NCBI GenBank assembly: GCA_002389385.1
Contig: DGOK01000063.1
Coordinates: 1 to 37,816, forward strand
Reading direction: 5' to 3'
From: Rhodospirillaceae bacterium UBA4468
GTDB taxonomy: Bacteria; Pseudomonadota; Alphaproteobacteria; Rhodospirillales; Casp-alpha2
Length of the DNA: 37,816 nt
Positions 24,383 through 32,493 of this stretch are shown piece by piece. Below the pieces are notes generated by a model that was not told the DNA's origin, made no database searches, and saw only the letters and a list, made by a program, of their open reading frames with translations. Position numbers and translations under genes: made by a program. The number at the start of each line of letters is the position of its first letter. Within the stretch, counting starts at the first letter, position 1.

Positions 24383-26029
24383 ATGGTCAAGGGGGACAAA
24401 GACGTTGAGCGCCGCCCATCTGTGCGCGGCACCTCCTCTAAACGTTTCATCTCACCCCTCACGCGTCGTATTCTAACCGTCAATTTATTAGCCATTGGCA
24501 CACTTGTCGCCGGTCTTTTATATCTCGGCGAGTACCGCCGCACACTGATCGCTAACGAGCTTTCATCGCTGGATGTACAAGCAGAAATGTTTGCTGCGGC
24601 CTTGGGCGAAGGTGCTGTGGTCTCTGACGCGCCGAACGGACAGTTTCTGGTTTCTGATATCGCCTATCAAATCACAAGAAGGCTGGTTGAGATCACAGGA
24701 ACACGAGCCCGTTTATTTCGCGCTGACGGAACCTTAATCGTCGATTCACGTAGGCTTGGTGGCTCCGGTAGTACCGTTCAAATAGAAATCCTTCCCCTTC
24801 CCGAAGGAAACTTCGATCCAATGGATGCGTTACTCAGAAAATACGATGATGTTGCGCGCGCCATCCGCGGCGAAGGCCCATTGCCAGAATATCAAGAGAA
24901 CCCCATTCAGTCTGCTATCGACTTCCACGAGACATCCTCAGCCTTAACCGGCAATAGCGCTGTCGCTGCGCGACGCTTTGGCACCGATGGCATCGTGTTA
25001 ACTGCGGCCGTTCCAGTACAACGCTACAAGAAAGTGCTGGGCGCGATTATGCTGTCAAAAGACGGGCGAAATATTCGCAGGGCACTGCAAGACGTGCGGG
25101 TTGATATTTTGAAAGTGGTCGCCATAGCGCTAAGCGTGACAATTTTACTGTCGCTTTATTTAGCCAGTACCATCGCCCGCCCTATTCGACGATTAGCCAT
25201 TGCAGCAGAACGTATCCGTCACGATCGCGGTCGCAAAGAAACCATCCCCATCCTGACGCACCGCCGCGACGAGATTGGCGACCTCGCTATCAGCCTCAAA
25301 GAAATGACCGAAGCCTTATGGCTTAGGATGGATGCGATTGAGCGCTTTGCCGCCGATGTCGCGCACGAGATCAAAAACCCCCTGACATCGTTACGCTCAG
25401 CCGTTGAAACGGCCGGGCGCATTGAAAACCCGGCGCAACGGGAAAAACTGATGACGATCATTCAAGACGACGTCGCCAGGCTTGACCGACTTATCAGTGA
25501 TATCTCCAACGCATCTAGGCTAGATGCGGAACTCAGCCGGGCAGAATTCGCACCCGTTGATCTTGGTGGATTATTGGGGGCGCTGGTTGATATGCGCAAT
25601 GCCGCAGAACGCGATGACGAAGCCAAACTCGAGCTTGAAATCGTCAGCACCGGCGGTCTTGAGGTTGATGGCATTGAAGACCGTCTTGTGCAGGTGTTTG
25701 GCAATATTATCACCAACGCGAACACGTTCTCACCACCCGGCGGACGCATTCGTATCGCCTTAAGCCGACATGACAATTGGATCAATGTCACCATCGACGA
25801 TGACGGTCCCGGCATTCCGAATGGTAAAGAAGCCGCAATCTTTGATCGGTTTTATACAAATCGGCCCGAGGGCGAAAAATTTGGCACCCATTCGGGTCTT
25901 GGGCTTTCGATCTCCAAACAAATTATTGATGTCCACGACGGCGAGATAAACGCCAGTAATCGCCGTGATGGCAACGGAGGGGTCCGGGGTGCTCGGTTCG
26001 TCATCCGCTTACCTGCCACGGATACTTGA
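24383..26029 (+). CDS. chvG: ChvG-type sensor histidine kinase
   Basis: The 548-residue inner-membrane kinase has two membrane helices (about 30-50 and 240-262) flanking a periplasmic sensor domain of about 190 residues, then HAMP, HisKA and HATPase domains. His328 in DVAHEIKNPLTSLR is the phospho-acceptor. N box FGNIITNANTFSPPGG, D box DDDGPGIP and the GLGLSISKQI box follow. The sensor domain has the ChvG features RLFRADGTLIVDSR and EYQENPIQSAIDF. In rhizobia the periplasmic repressor ExoR silences ChvG; no exoR gene lies in this window. GGGGG before the ATG supports the start. It is upstream of hprK, an arrangement conserved in the class. Confidence 0.93.
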   Translation: MVKGDKDVERRPSVRGTSSKRFISPLTRRILTVNLLAIGTLVAGLLYLGEYRRTLIANELSSLDVQAEMFAAALGEGAVVSDAPNGQFLVSDIAYQITRRLVEITGTRARLFRADGTLIVDSRRLGGSGSTVQIEILPLPEGNFDPMDALLRKYDDVARAIRGEGPLPEYQENPIQSAIDFHETSSALTGNSAVAARRFGTDGIVLTAAVPVQRYKKVLGAIMLSKDGRNIRRALQDVRVDILKVVAIALSVTILLSLYLASTIARPIRRLAIAAERIRHDRGRKETIPILTHRRDEIGDLAISLKEMTEALWLRMDAIERFAADVAHEIKNPLTSLRSAVETAGRIENPAQREKLMTIIQDDVARLDRLISDISNASRLDAELSRAEFAPVDLGGLLGALVDMRNAAERDDEAKLELEIVSTGGLEVDGIEDRLVQVFGNIITNANTFSPPGGRIRIALSRHDNWINVTIDDDGPGIPNGKEAAIFDRFYTNRPEGEKFGTHSGLGLSISKQIIDVHDGEINASNRRDGNGGVRGARFVIRLPATDT

Positions 26030-26090
26030 CCCGCACGTCGATTCTTTTGCATGGTGCACCCTGACACAATGAAATCGCGGTAAGCGTTAG

Positions 26091-26543
26091 ATGTCCAAGC
26101 CCACAAACATTGAACAAATCCATGCCACGGCTGTCCTTTTAGACGGCAAAGGTGTCGTGTTGCGTGGCCCCTCTGGATCTGGGAAGTCTGATCTAGCACT
26201 CAGGCTGATTGATGAAGGCGCCATACTGATCGCTGATGACCGGGTGGATGTGAAAATCATTGATGGTCAATTGCATTGCGCGCCGCCCGAAAATTTAGCG
26301 GGTATGATTGAAGTCCGAGGTGTTGGAATCGTAAAGCAGGATTTTGCACCAACAGCGACCGTAGACTTAGTGGTTGATCTTGTTGCATTGGAAGATGAGC
26401 CGCGATTACCTGATACCCAAACAAGTGATTTTTTTGGCCAAAACCTGCGCTACTTGAAGCTTTTTTCTTTCGCTGCATCGAGCCCTGCAAAAATCCGCCT
26501 TGCATTGACCGTAGGACCTGAGGCTATGGTGGAGCCATCATGA
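26091..26543 (+). CDS. hprK: HPr kinase/phosphorylase, short alphaproteobacterial form
   Basis: HprK phosphorylates a serine in HPr with ATP and can reverse the reaction. The 150-residue protein contains only the catalytic domain, lacking the N-terminal half of Firmicute HprK, as is usual in alphaproteobacteria. Walker A GPSGSGKS is at residues 26-33, followed by DEGAILIADDRV and the HprK signature IEVRGVGIV. The stop overlaps the rapZ start by four bases (ATGA), so the two are coupled. Its target HPr is two genes downstream with a serine in the right place. Confidence 0.93.
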   Translation: MSKPTNIEQIHATAVLLDGKGVVLRGPSGSGKSDLALRLIDEGAILIADDRVDVKIIDGQLHCAPPENLAGMIEVRGVGIVKQDFAPTATVDLVVDLVALEDEPRLPDTQTSDFFGQNLRYLKLFSFAASSPAKIRLALTVGPEAMVEPS

Positions 26544-27430
26544 ATAAAACTGCTGCACAACATCGCGTACTTCTGGTCACGGGCGTTTCCGGCGCGGGCA
26601 AAAGCTCCGCGCTCAAACTGCTCGAAGACCTGGGGTATGAGGCTGTCGACAACATGCCGTTGTCCTTGGTTAGCCGCCTTATCCTGGGCGTCGATGGAAG
26701 TGATATGCCACCATCTGGTGCTACTCCTTTGGCGATTGGCATCGATATCCGTACGCGTGACTTTGATACAACGCGCCTTCTCGCGTTCCTTGATCAACTC
26801 AGTGAAAGCCCGCGTATTAATGCCGAGGTGCTGTTTATCGATTGCGATGATGATGTGTTGGGGCGCCGCTATGAAGAAACCCGTCGCCGCCACCCCTTAG
26901 CTGCCGACCGCCCTGTCATTGATGGTATTCGTCATGAACGGCGCGTGATGGAACCTGTCCGCGCGCGTGCCGACACCGTCATCGACACCACCGAGTATGC
27001 GCTTGGCGATCTCAAGGCAAAGCTTGATCAAAGTTATGGCCTGGAAAGTGACCCCGGGCTGGCGATTTTTGTGACATCATTTTCCTACAAACGTGGATTG
27101 CCGCGTGATGCTGATTTGGTTTTTGATGTCCGTTTTTTTCAAAACCCGCATTACGACAAACTCCTGCGTCCCAAGACCGGACAGGATGCTGACGTTCAGG
27201 CCTATATTGCGAAAGATCCCGCGTTTGAAGGTTTCACAACCCAATTAAAAGGTATGCTCGGGCCACTTTTGCCGCGCTACTGGGCCGAAGGAAAAAGTTA
27301 TCTGACGATAGCATTTGGATGCACGGGCGGACGACACCGATCAGTATTCATGACTGAATATTTTGGTGCCTGGCTGCAAGAAAACGAGTGGCGCGCACAA
27401 ATTCGTCATAGAGACTTGGACAAAGCGTAA
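26540..27430 (+). CDS. rapZ: RapZ-family RNase adapter/nucleotide-binding protein
   Basis: The 296-residue protein has a Walker A (GVSGAGKS, 15-22), a LEDLGYEAVDNMP stretch, DCDDDVLGRRYEETRRRHPL, and the C-terminal GCTGGRHRSVFMTEYFGAWL typical of the family. In E. coli RapZ binds GlmZ/GlmY RNAs and directs RNase E to control GlmS; in alphaproteobacteria its partner RNAs are not known. Lengths and motifs are normal. It lies in the conserved chvG-hprK-rapZ-ptsM-like order that links cell-wall precursor control with the PTS phosphorelay. Translation is coupled to hprK by overlap. Confidence 0.93.
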   Translation: MNKTAAQHRVLLVTGVSGAGKSSALKLLEDLGYEAVDNMPLSLVSRLILGVDGSDMPPSGATPLAIGIDIRTRDFDTTRLLAFLDQLSESPRINAEVLFIDCDDDVLGRRYEETRRRHPLAADRPVIDGIRHERRVMEPVRARADTVIDTTEYALGDLKAKLDQSYGLESDPGLAIFVTSFSYKRGLPRDADLVFDVRFFQNPHYDKLLRPKTGQDADVQAYIAKDPAFEGFTTQLKGMLGPLLPRYWAEGKSYLTIAFGCTGGRHRSVFMTEYFGAWLQENEWRAQIRHRDLDKA

Positions 27431-27475
27431 GAATCTGCTCACAATTATAACAAATAACAATTAGGGAAGCCGGCA

Positions 27476-27889
27476 ATGATCGGATTGGTGCTCGTAACAC
27501 ATGGTCGCTTAGCGGTGGAGCTGGTCTCCGCGCTGGAACATGTCGTTGGATCGCAAGAAAATGTAGCGACAGTTTGCATTGGTCCAGATGATGACATGGA
27601 GCAGCGGCGCGCTGAAATCATGAAAAGCACAAAGGACGTCGACGATGGCGACGGCGACGGCGTCATTGTGCTAACGGATATGTTCGGCGGCACACCGTCA
27701 AATCTGGCAATTTCCATTATGGACAATGGAAAAATCGAAGTGATTGCCGGTGTGAATTTACCGATGCTTATTAAGCTGGCGTCGATCCGCGATGCCGACT
27801 CATTGCTCGAAGCTGCGACAGGCGCTCAGGATGCAGGGCGCAAGTATATCAATATTGCCTCGCAACTTCTTGATAAGAAAAACACCTAA
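27476..27889 (+). CDS. PTS EIIA component of the mannose/fructose type
   Basis: The 137-residue protein is a stand-alone EIIA-Man (ManX) domain. The phospho-accepting His9 lies in LVLVTHGRLA. LTDMFGGTPSNLAISIM and VIAGVNLPMLIKL are the family patterns. A GAC/GGC repeat inside the gene gives an Asp/Gly-rich loop DVDDGDGDGV. No EIIB, EIIC or EIID gene accompanies it, so it probably relays phosphate for regulation rather than sugar uptake. In rhizobia the corresponding protein (EIIA-Man, ManX) acts in a PTS-Ntr-like network with ChvG. AGGGAAG precedes the ATG; HPr starts 5 bases after the stop. Confidence 0.93.
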   Translation: MIGLVLVTHGRLAVELVSALEHVVGSQENVATVCIGPDDDMEQRRAEIMKSTKDVDDGDGDGVIVLTDMFGGTPSNLAISIMDNGKIEVIAGVNLPMLIKLASIRDADSLLEAATGAQDAGRKYINIASQLLDKKNT

Positions 27890-27894
27890 ACATC

Positions 27895-28164
27895 ATGCAG
27901 ATCGAAAAGCGTCTTATTATAAAGAACAAACGTGGCCTGCATGCACGTGCTGCCGCCAAATTCGTTGCATTAGCAGGCTCGTTCACGTCAGACATCGATG
28001 TTGAACGTAATGGCCAGACTGTATCAGGTCGATCGATTATGGGCCTGATGATGCTGGCAGCCAGCACCGGCACGGAAATACGTGTCTGCGCCCAAGGAGA
28101 TGATGCAGAACAAGCGCTGGGCGCAATTGAAACCCTGACAGAAAACAAATTCGACGAAGATTAG
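27895..28164 (+). CDS. ptsH: HPr family phosphocarrier protein
   Basis: The 89-residue protein has His16 in GLHARAAAKF, the site phosphorylated by enzyme I, and Ser47 in SGRSIMGLMML, the expected target of HprK. A normal HPr has 85-90 residues. Together with hprK upstream, it can receive both signals: phosphoenolpyruvate-dependent on His and ATP-dependent on Ser. The gene starts 5 bases after the EIIA stop and leads into enzyme I, so all three are likely one transcript. Confidence 0.95.
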   Translation: MQIEKRLIIKNKRGLHARAAAKFVALAGSFTSDIDVERNGQTVSGRSIMGLMMLAASTGTEIRVCAQGDDAEQALGAIETLTENKFDED

Positions 28165-28195
28165 ACATCCAATCTGCTGAACGGTTTAAAAGACT

Positions 28196-29983
28196 ATGCC
28201 CAAGAAATCGCAAGCGATAGAGACACCAAGAGGAAAGCGCGAGCGCACGTTTAAGGGCCTCGCCGCGGCACCCGGCATTGCTATTGGCAAAGCCTATGTG
28301 CGCTTTGGCCGTCATATCGAAGTTCAGGAATATGTCGTTGCGAAAACAAAAATTCGCGGCGAACTCAAACGTCTGGATGCTGCCGTCAACGTTGCCCGCC
28401 GCCAAATCACAAGTCTTCAGGAACGCGCCGCTGGGATGCGGGGCACAACCGGTGACGAACTTGTCTTCTTGTTCGATGCCTACCTTGCGATGCTCGACGA
28501 TTCGCGGCTTGTGCGTGGTGCGCGGAGCATCATCGAAGAAGAGTGCATTAATGCCGAAGCCGCTGTGCAACGGGAATTTACCGCCCTCGCCAAACGCTTC
28601 GAAGCGATGAAAGACGCTTACATCGCGGCCCGCCTCGATGATATCCGCGAGGTTGCATCGCGCCTGATCGGTATTCTTGTTCGCTCACCAGCGAACGAAC
28701 CGCCGAAGACCCCTAAGGGGGGCATTATCGTGGCTGAGCAACTCAGCCCGGCAGATATGGCACAGATTGACCCTGAGTCTGTAAGTGCCGTAGCGGCTGC
28801 ACTTGGCGGCACCGAAGGACATACGGCAATCATGGCGCGCGCTTTGGGCTTACCCGCCGTGCTTGGTGCTGCGGACTTGCTTGTTGGTGTCGAGCAAAGT
28901 CAGCAAATTATTGTCGATGGTTATTCGGGTAAGATTATTGTTAATCCGACGCCTGCGACGATTAAACGATTTGAAAAACGCCAGGCTGAAAAACAGAAAC
29001 GTACACGCGCCCTTGATAGTTTGCGGTTTGAGCCCGCGCAATCACGTGACGGTACGATCATTCAACTCATGGCCAATGTCGAATTGCCCGTCGAGATGGA
29101 GAATGTAAAACAATCAGGTGCTGAAGGTGTAGGCCTGTTGCGTTCTGAGTTCATGTTTATGAACCGGGACGATATCCCAAGCGAAGACGAACAAGTCGCA
29201 ATCTTGGAACAGATTGTCAGTGTGATGGGCATGCAATCGGTTACCATCCGCACCCTTGATATTGGCGGAGAGAAACCGGCACCCGCATTACTAACCGAGA
29301 TCGATGAGGCTGCCGTATCAGCATTGGGCTTGCGCGGCATCCGTCTGTCCCTCGCCAATCCTGATACCCTGCGCACCCAATTTCGTGCCATTTTACGTGT
29401 CGGCGTTAAACGCAATGTCCGTATTCTCCTGCCCATGGTGACCACGCCGGGTGAGGTGAAACGTGCAAAGAAAATCCTCAACGAGGCAGCGGATGAGCTG
29501 ATGGCCGAAGGCATTGCCTTGCCGGACCCATTACCGCCCGTTGGCGTTATGATTGAAGTACCCGGCGCCGCATTGACGGCTGATTCCTTAGCCCGGGCCA
29601 GTGATTTCTTTGCCATCGGCTCGAACGATCTGACGATGTACACCCTTGCCGTTGATCGCGCGAATGAACATGTGGCGCATCTGTTCAATACGCTACATCC
29701 AGCCGTCCTCAGGCTCATTCAGTTCACGACACAAGCCGCCCTCCGGGCGCGTATCCCCGTCTCGATCTGTGGTGAAATTGCAGGCGACCCCCGCTATACG
29801 GCATTACTGATCGGGCTCGGACTACATGATCTTTCAATGACCGCGAGCAATATTCCGATCATCAAAAAACGGATCATGGAACTAGATACCCTTGCTGCCA
29901 CCCAGCGTACCCAGCAAATCATGGAGCAAACCGATAGCGGTCGCATCGCCATGATGATCGACGACTTCAACACGCTGGCTTGA
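28196..29983 (+). CDS. ptsI: PTS enzyme I (phosphoenolpyruvate-protein phosphotransferase)
   Basis: Enzyme I takes phosphate from phosphoenolpyruvate to HPr. The 595-residue protein begins with the phosphotransfer domain (FKGLAAAPGIAIGKAY), has active His209 in GGTEGHTAIMAR, and the PEP-binding barrel with LLRSEFMFMNRDDIPSE, TIRTLDIGGEK, GSNDLTMYTLAVDR, and the catalytic Cys in SICGEIAGDP. There is no N-terminal GAF domain, so it is closer to PtsI than to PtsP, although in this class such genes are labelled either way. It ends the chvI-to-ptsI block. No sugar-specific permease is seen. Confidence 0.94.
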   Translation: MPKKSQAIETPRGKRERTFKGLAAAPGIAIGKAYVRFGRHIEVQEYVVAKTKIRGELKRLDAAVNVARRQITSLQERAAGMRGTTGDELVFLFDAYLAMLDDSRLVRGARSIIEEECINAEAAVQREFTALAKRFEAMKDAYIAARLDDIREVASRLIGILVRSPANEPPKTPKGGIIVAEQLSPADMAQIDPESVSAVAAALGGTEGHTAIMARALGLPAVLGAADLLVGVEQSQQIIVDGYSGKIIVNPTPATIKRFEKRQAEKQKRTRALDSLRFEPAQSRDGTIIQLMANVELPVEMENVKQSGAEGVGLLRSEFMFMNRDDIPSEDEQVAILEQIVSVMGMQSVTIRTLDIGGEKPAPALLTEIDEAAVSALGLRGIRLSLANPDTLRTQFRAILRVGVKRNVRILLPMVTTPGEVKRAKKILNEAADELMAEGIALPDPLPPVGVMIEVPGAALTADSLARASDFFAIGSNDLTMYTLAVDRANEHVAHLFNTLHPAVLRLIQFTTQAALRARIPVSICGEIAGDPRYTALLIGLGLHDLSMTASNIPIIKKRIMELDTLAATQRTQQIMEQTDSGRIAMMIDDFNTLA

Positions 29984-30182
29984 ACGAACTAATTTTTAAT
30001 CATTCCATCTTTGCTCAGTTAAGCGGGCTCGGGTCTCACCGGGAAACGGCGGCGTGTGAATTTTCCCTCTTGTCTCAAGATTAATCTCTTGCTAGAAATG
30101 CCTTATACAAGGATATAAAGAAATCTTTATGTCTTTAAGTAATGAATTTTTATATTTTGACGTTGAGCACGGAGCACACCTA
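29984..30182 (+). other. ahcY leader region
   Basis: About 200 bases separate ptsI and ahcY. There is a GC-rich patch (30025-30055) in which GGGAAA could pair with TTTCCC about 15 bases later, then an AT-rich stretch with possible -10 elements (TATAAA near 30114). A direct GAGCAC repeat sits just before the ahcY ribosome site. I could not match it to the S-adenosylhomocysteine or SAM riboswitch consensus. Confidence 0.3.
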
Positions 30183-31589
30183 ATGAACGCATTTACCGAC
30201 TGTAAAGTCGCCGATATGAGCCTCGCTGAGTGGGGCCGTAAAGAATTGAACATCGCTGAAAGCGAAATGCCTGGTTTGATGGCCATTCGTGAAGAGTTTG
30301 GCACATCCAAGCCCCTTAAGGGTGCACGGATCGCCGGATCGTTGCACATGACCATCCAAACTGCTGTGTTGATTGAAACACTTCAGGCTTTGGGTGCTGA
30401 CGTCCGTTGGGCTTCATGCAACATCTATTCAACACAGGATCACGCTGCTGCAGCGATTGCGGCTACGAACACACCTGTCTTCGCTGTTAAGGGTGAAACC
30501 CTCGAAGAATATTGGGAATATGCGCACAATATTTTTGAATGGTCTGATGGCGGTGTTCCAAACATGATCCTCGACGATGGCGGCGACGCAACGTTGATGA
30601 TCCACTTGGGGATGCAGGCCGAGAGCGACCTTTCAGTTCTCGACAATCCTGATTCCGAAGAAGCTGAAGTGATGTTTGCCGCGATTAAAAAGCGCGTTGC
30701 AGAAAAGCCAGGCTGGTACACAGAGTGCGCCAAAGCGATTAAAGGCGTTACCGAAGAGACAACGACAGGCGTTCACCGCTTGCTCGAAATGGCAAAAAAA
30801 AATACCCTTATGTTCCCAGCCATTAACGTCAACGACTCGGTCACCAAGTCTAAGTTCGACAACAAGTACGGTTGCCGCGAAAGCCTGGTAGATGCGATCC
30901 GTCGTGCAACTGACGTCATGATGGCAGGTAAAGTCGCTTGTGTTGCTGGTTTCGGCGATGTCGGCAAAGGTTCTGCTGAAAGCCTGCGTCAAGCTGGTTG
31001 CCGCGTTATGGTCACCGAAGCTGACCCAATCTGCGCGCTTCAGGCCGCTATGGAAGGTTTTGAAGTCGTAACGATGGAAGAAGCTACATCACGTGCAGAC
31101 ATTTTCTGTACAGCTACGGGCAATGTCGACGTCATTACAGTCGATCACATGCGCAACATGAAAGACCGCGCCATTGTGTGTAACATCGGTCACTTCGACA
31201 GTGAAATTCAAGTCGCTGGCTTGAAGAACATGAAGCGGGACGAGATCAAGCCACAAGTGGACGAAGTTGAATTCCCTGATGGCAACCGCATCATCCTGTT
31301 GGCACAAGGTCGTCTTGTGAACTTGGGTTGCGCAACAGGTCACCCAAGCTTTGTGATGTCTGCCAGCTTTACCAACCAGGTATTGGCTCAGATTGAACTT
31401 TGGGCGAACAATGCTGATGGCAAATACAAAAACGAAGTTTACGTACTGCCTAAGTATTTGGACGAGAAAGTTGCAGCCCTGCATCTCGAAAAGTTGGGCG
31501 TACAGCTGACAACCTTATCGCAAAAGCAGGCAGATTACATCGGCGTTGCTGTTGATGGCCCGCACAAGCCGGAAGCTTATCGTTACTAA
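30183..31589 (+). CDS. ahcY: Adenosylhomocysteinase
   Basis: AhcY splits S-adenosylhomocysteine into homocysteine and adenosine and so removes the product inhibitor of methyltransferases. The 468-residue protein shows KVADMSLAEWGRKEL, MPGLMAIREEFG, GSLHMTIQTAVLIETL, VNDSVTKSKFDN, the NAD site GFGDVGKGSAESLR, and the C-terminal end GVAVDGPHKPEAYRY with the conserved KPxxYRY. The ATG at 30183 gives the normal family start (MNAFTDCKVAD) and has GGAG upstream; the frame is open from 30129. Strong Shine-Dalgarno-like and codon bias suggest good expression. A terminator follows directly. Confidence 0.97.
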   Translation: MNAFTDCKVADMSLAEWGRKELNIAESEMPGLMAIREEFGTSKPLKGARIAGSLHMTIQTAVLIETLQALGADVRWASCNIYSTQDHAAAAIAATNTPVFAVKGETLEEYWEYAHNIFEWSDGGVPNMILDDGGDATLMIHLGMQAESDLSVLDNPDSEEAEVMFAAIKKRVAEKPGWYTECAKAIKGVTEETTTGVHRLLEMAKKNTLMFPAINVNDSVTKSKFDNKYGCRESLVDAIRRATDVMMAGKVACVAGFGDVGKGSAESLRQAGCRVMVTEADPICALQAAMEGFEVVTMEEATSRADIFCTATGNVDVITVDHMRNMKDRAIVCNIGHFDSEIQVAGLKNMKRDEIKPQVDEVEFPDGNRIILLAQGRLVNLGCATGHPSFVMSASFTNQVLAQIELWANNADGKYKNEVYVLPKYLDEKVAALHLEKLGVQLTTLSQKQADYIGVAVDGPHKPEAYRY

Positions 31590-31619
31590 GCAACAGCGAC
31601 TACTTGCTGCTAAGATCAG

Positions 31620-31649
31620 ATGAGAGGGCTTCGGCCCTCTCATTTTTTT
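31620..31649 (+). terminator. Intrinsic terminator of ahcY
   Basis: A perfect 10-base-pair stem (ATGAGAGGGC with GCCCTCTCAT) is capped by a TTCG tetraloop and followed by six further T residues. It begins about 30 bases after the ahcY stop. Confidence 0.95.
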
Positions 31650-31716
31650 GCGCCATCGTATACCTCAAATAATTGATCTCTTTTCCGTTGCCCGTGAATT
31701 CCGCTAAAACGGGTCC

Positions 31717-32433
31717 ATGGATAGTAAAAAACGTATGTGGATCATCGCCGGGCCGCCGGGTGCCGGGAAAACAAGCCTCACTCAGCGCTTGTTCCCAAGC
31801 TGGATAGGTACATCGCGTTATATTGACGCTGATGACACGCAAGGATTTGGCGATGCAAGCGACCTTCCAGATGGGATCCATAAGCGCGTTGTCGCTGTCT
31901 CAAAAAGATTAGAAGTCGCAGAACTTGGGCAACACAGCTTTGTTGTCGAGAGCCGACTCGTCAGCCGCAAGCCCTTGTCCGCAACGCTCCGCCTTCGCAG
32001 GCGCGGTTGGGGCGTCACAATGATCTATCTGGCACTTCCAAAAATCGATTTATGCCGTGCGCGCGTCCGCTCGCGTATTCTAAAAGACGGCGATGACGTA
32101 AGTTCTGAAATCATGGAACGTAGTTTTACCACATCCATGGAAAACCTGCCTCAATATGTGGATGCGGCTGATAAATGGCTCATTATGGACAGCTCTGGCG
32201 TCAGAAAAACCCAGATCGCCCGCGGTAGCTATGCCGCAGCCGTTACCAATCAAGCCGATGTACTCCGCGGACTACTGCCGGACTATCCTTTCCTTCCAGC
32301 ATCAAAATCCGTTTTAGCCGACACATGGGTCGACGCTATTGAGACAGAGTTTTCACAGCTCAGCCGTCTTCAAGTAACGCTCGATCGGTTAATGAATATT
32401 GCCGAAAACATCGAAATCCAGCGCGACACATGA
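31717..32433 (+). CDS. Zeta-toxin-like P-loop kinase family protein
   Basis: The 238-residue protein starts with a Walker A (AGPPGAGKTSLT). YIDADDTQGF then takes the place of the zeta-toxin Asp region, followed by VVESRLVSRKPLSATLRLRRRGWGVTMIYLALP (an ExxxS-type motif) and RARVRSRILKDGDDVSSEIMERSFTTSMENLPQ with conserved basic residues. This matches the zeta-toxin/UDP-N-acetylglucosamine kinase-like group. No small epsilon-type antitoxin is next to it. Many chromosomal relatives are not toxins, so the role is unclear. There is no strong ribosome site; the start at 31717 gives a short N-terminus before the P-loop. The transcript may start after the ahcY terminator. Confidence 0.75.
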   Translation: MDSKKRMWIIAGPPGAGKTSLTQRLFPSWIGTSRYIDADDTQGFGDASDLPDGIHKRVVAVSKRLEVAELGQHSFVVESRLVSRKPLSATLRLRRRGWGVTMIYLALPKIDLCRARVRSRILKDGDDVSSEIMERSFTTSMENLPQYVDAADKWLIMDSSGVRKTQIARGSYAAAVTNQADVLRGLLPDYPFLPASKSVLADTWVDAIETEFSQLSRLQVTLDRLMNIAENIEIQRDT

Positions 32434-32493
32434 AAATGCGTTTTCCTGAACGCATTTCTTGGCCCCGCTCGTCAAGAAGCGTAGACTGCTGCC

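Noticed and set aside
27476..29983. Complete sugar PTS operon
   Set aside because: No EIIB, EIIC or EIID gene is present in the window.
29984..30182. SAH or SAM-II riboswitch before ahcY
   Set aside because: A GGCTCGGG word is present, but the conserved 5' half of the SAH element and the SAM-II pseudoknot bases could not be found.
31600..31881. Minus-strand frame across the ahcY terminator and zeta-like gene
   Set aside because: It crosses the terminator hairpin, has no family match and overlaps a better supported gene.
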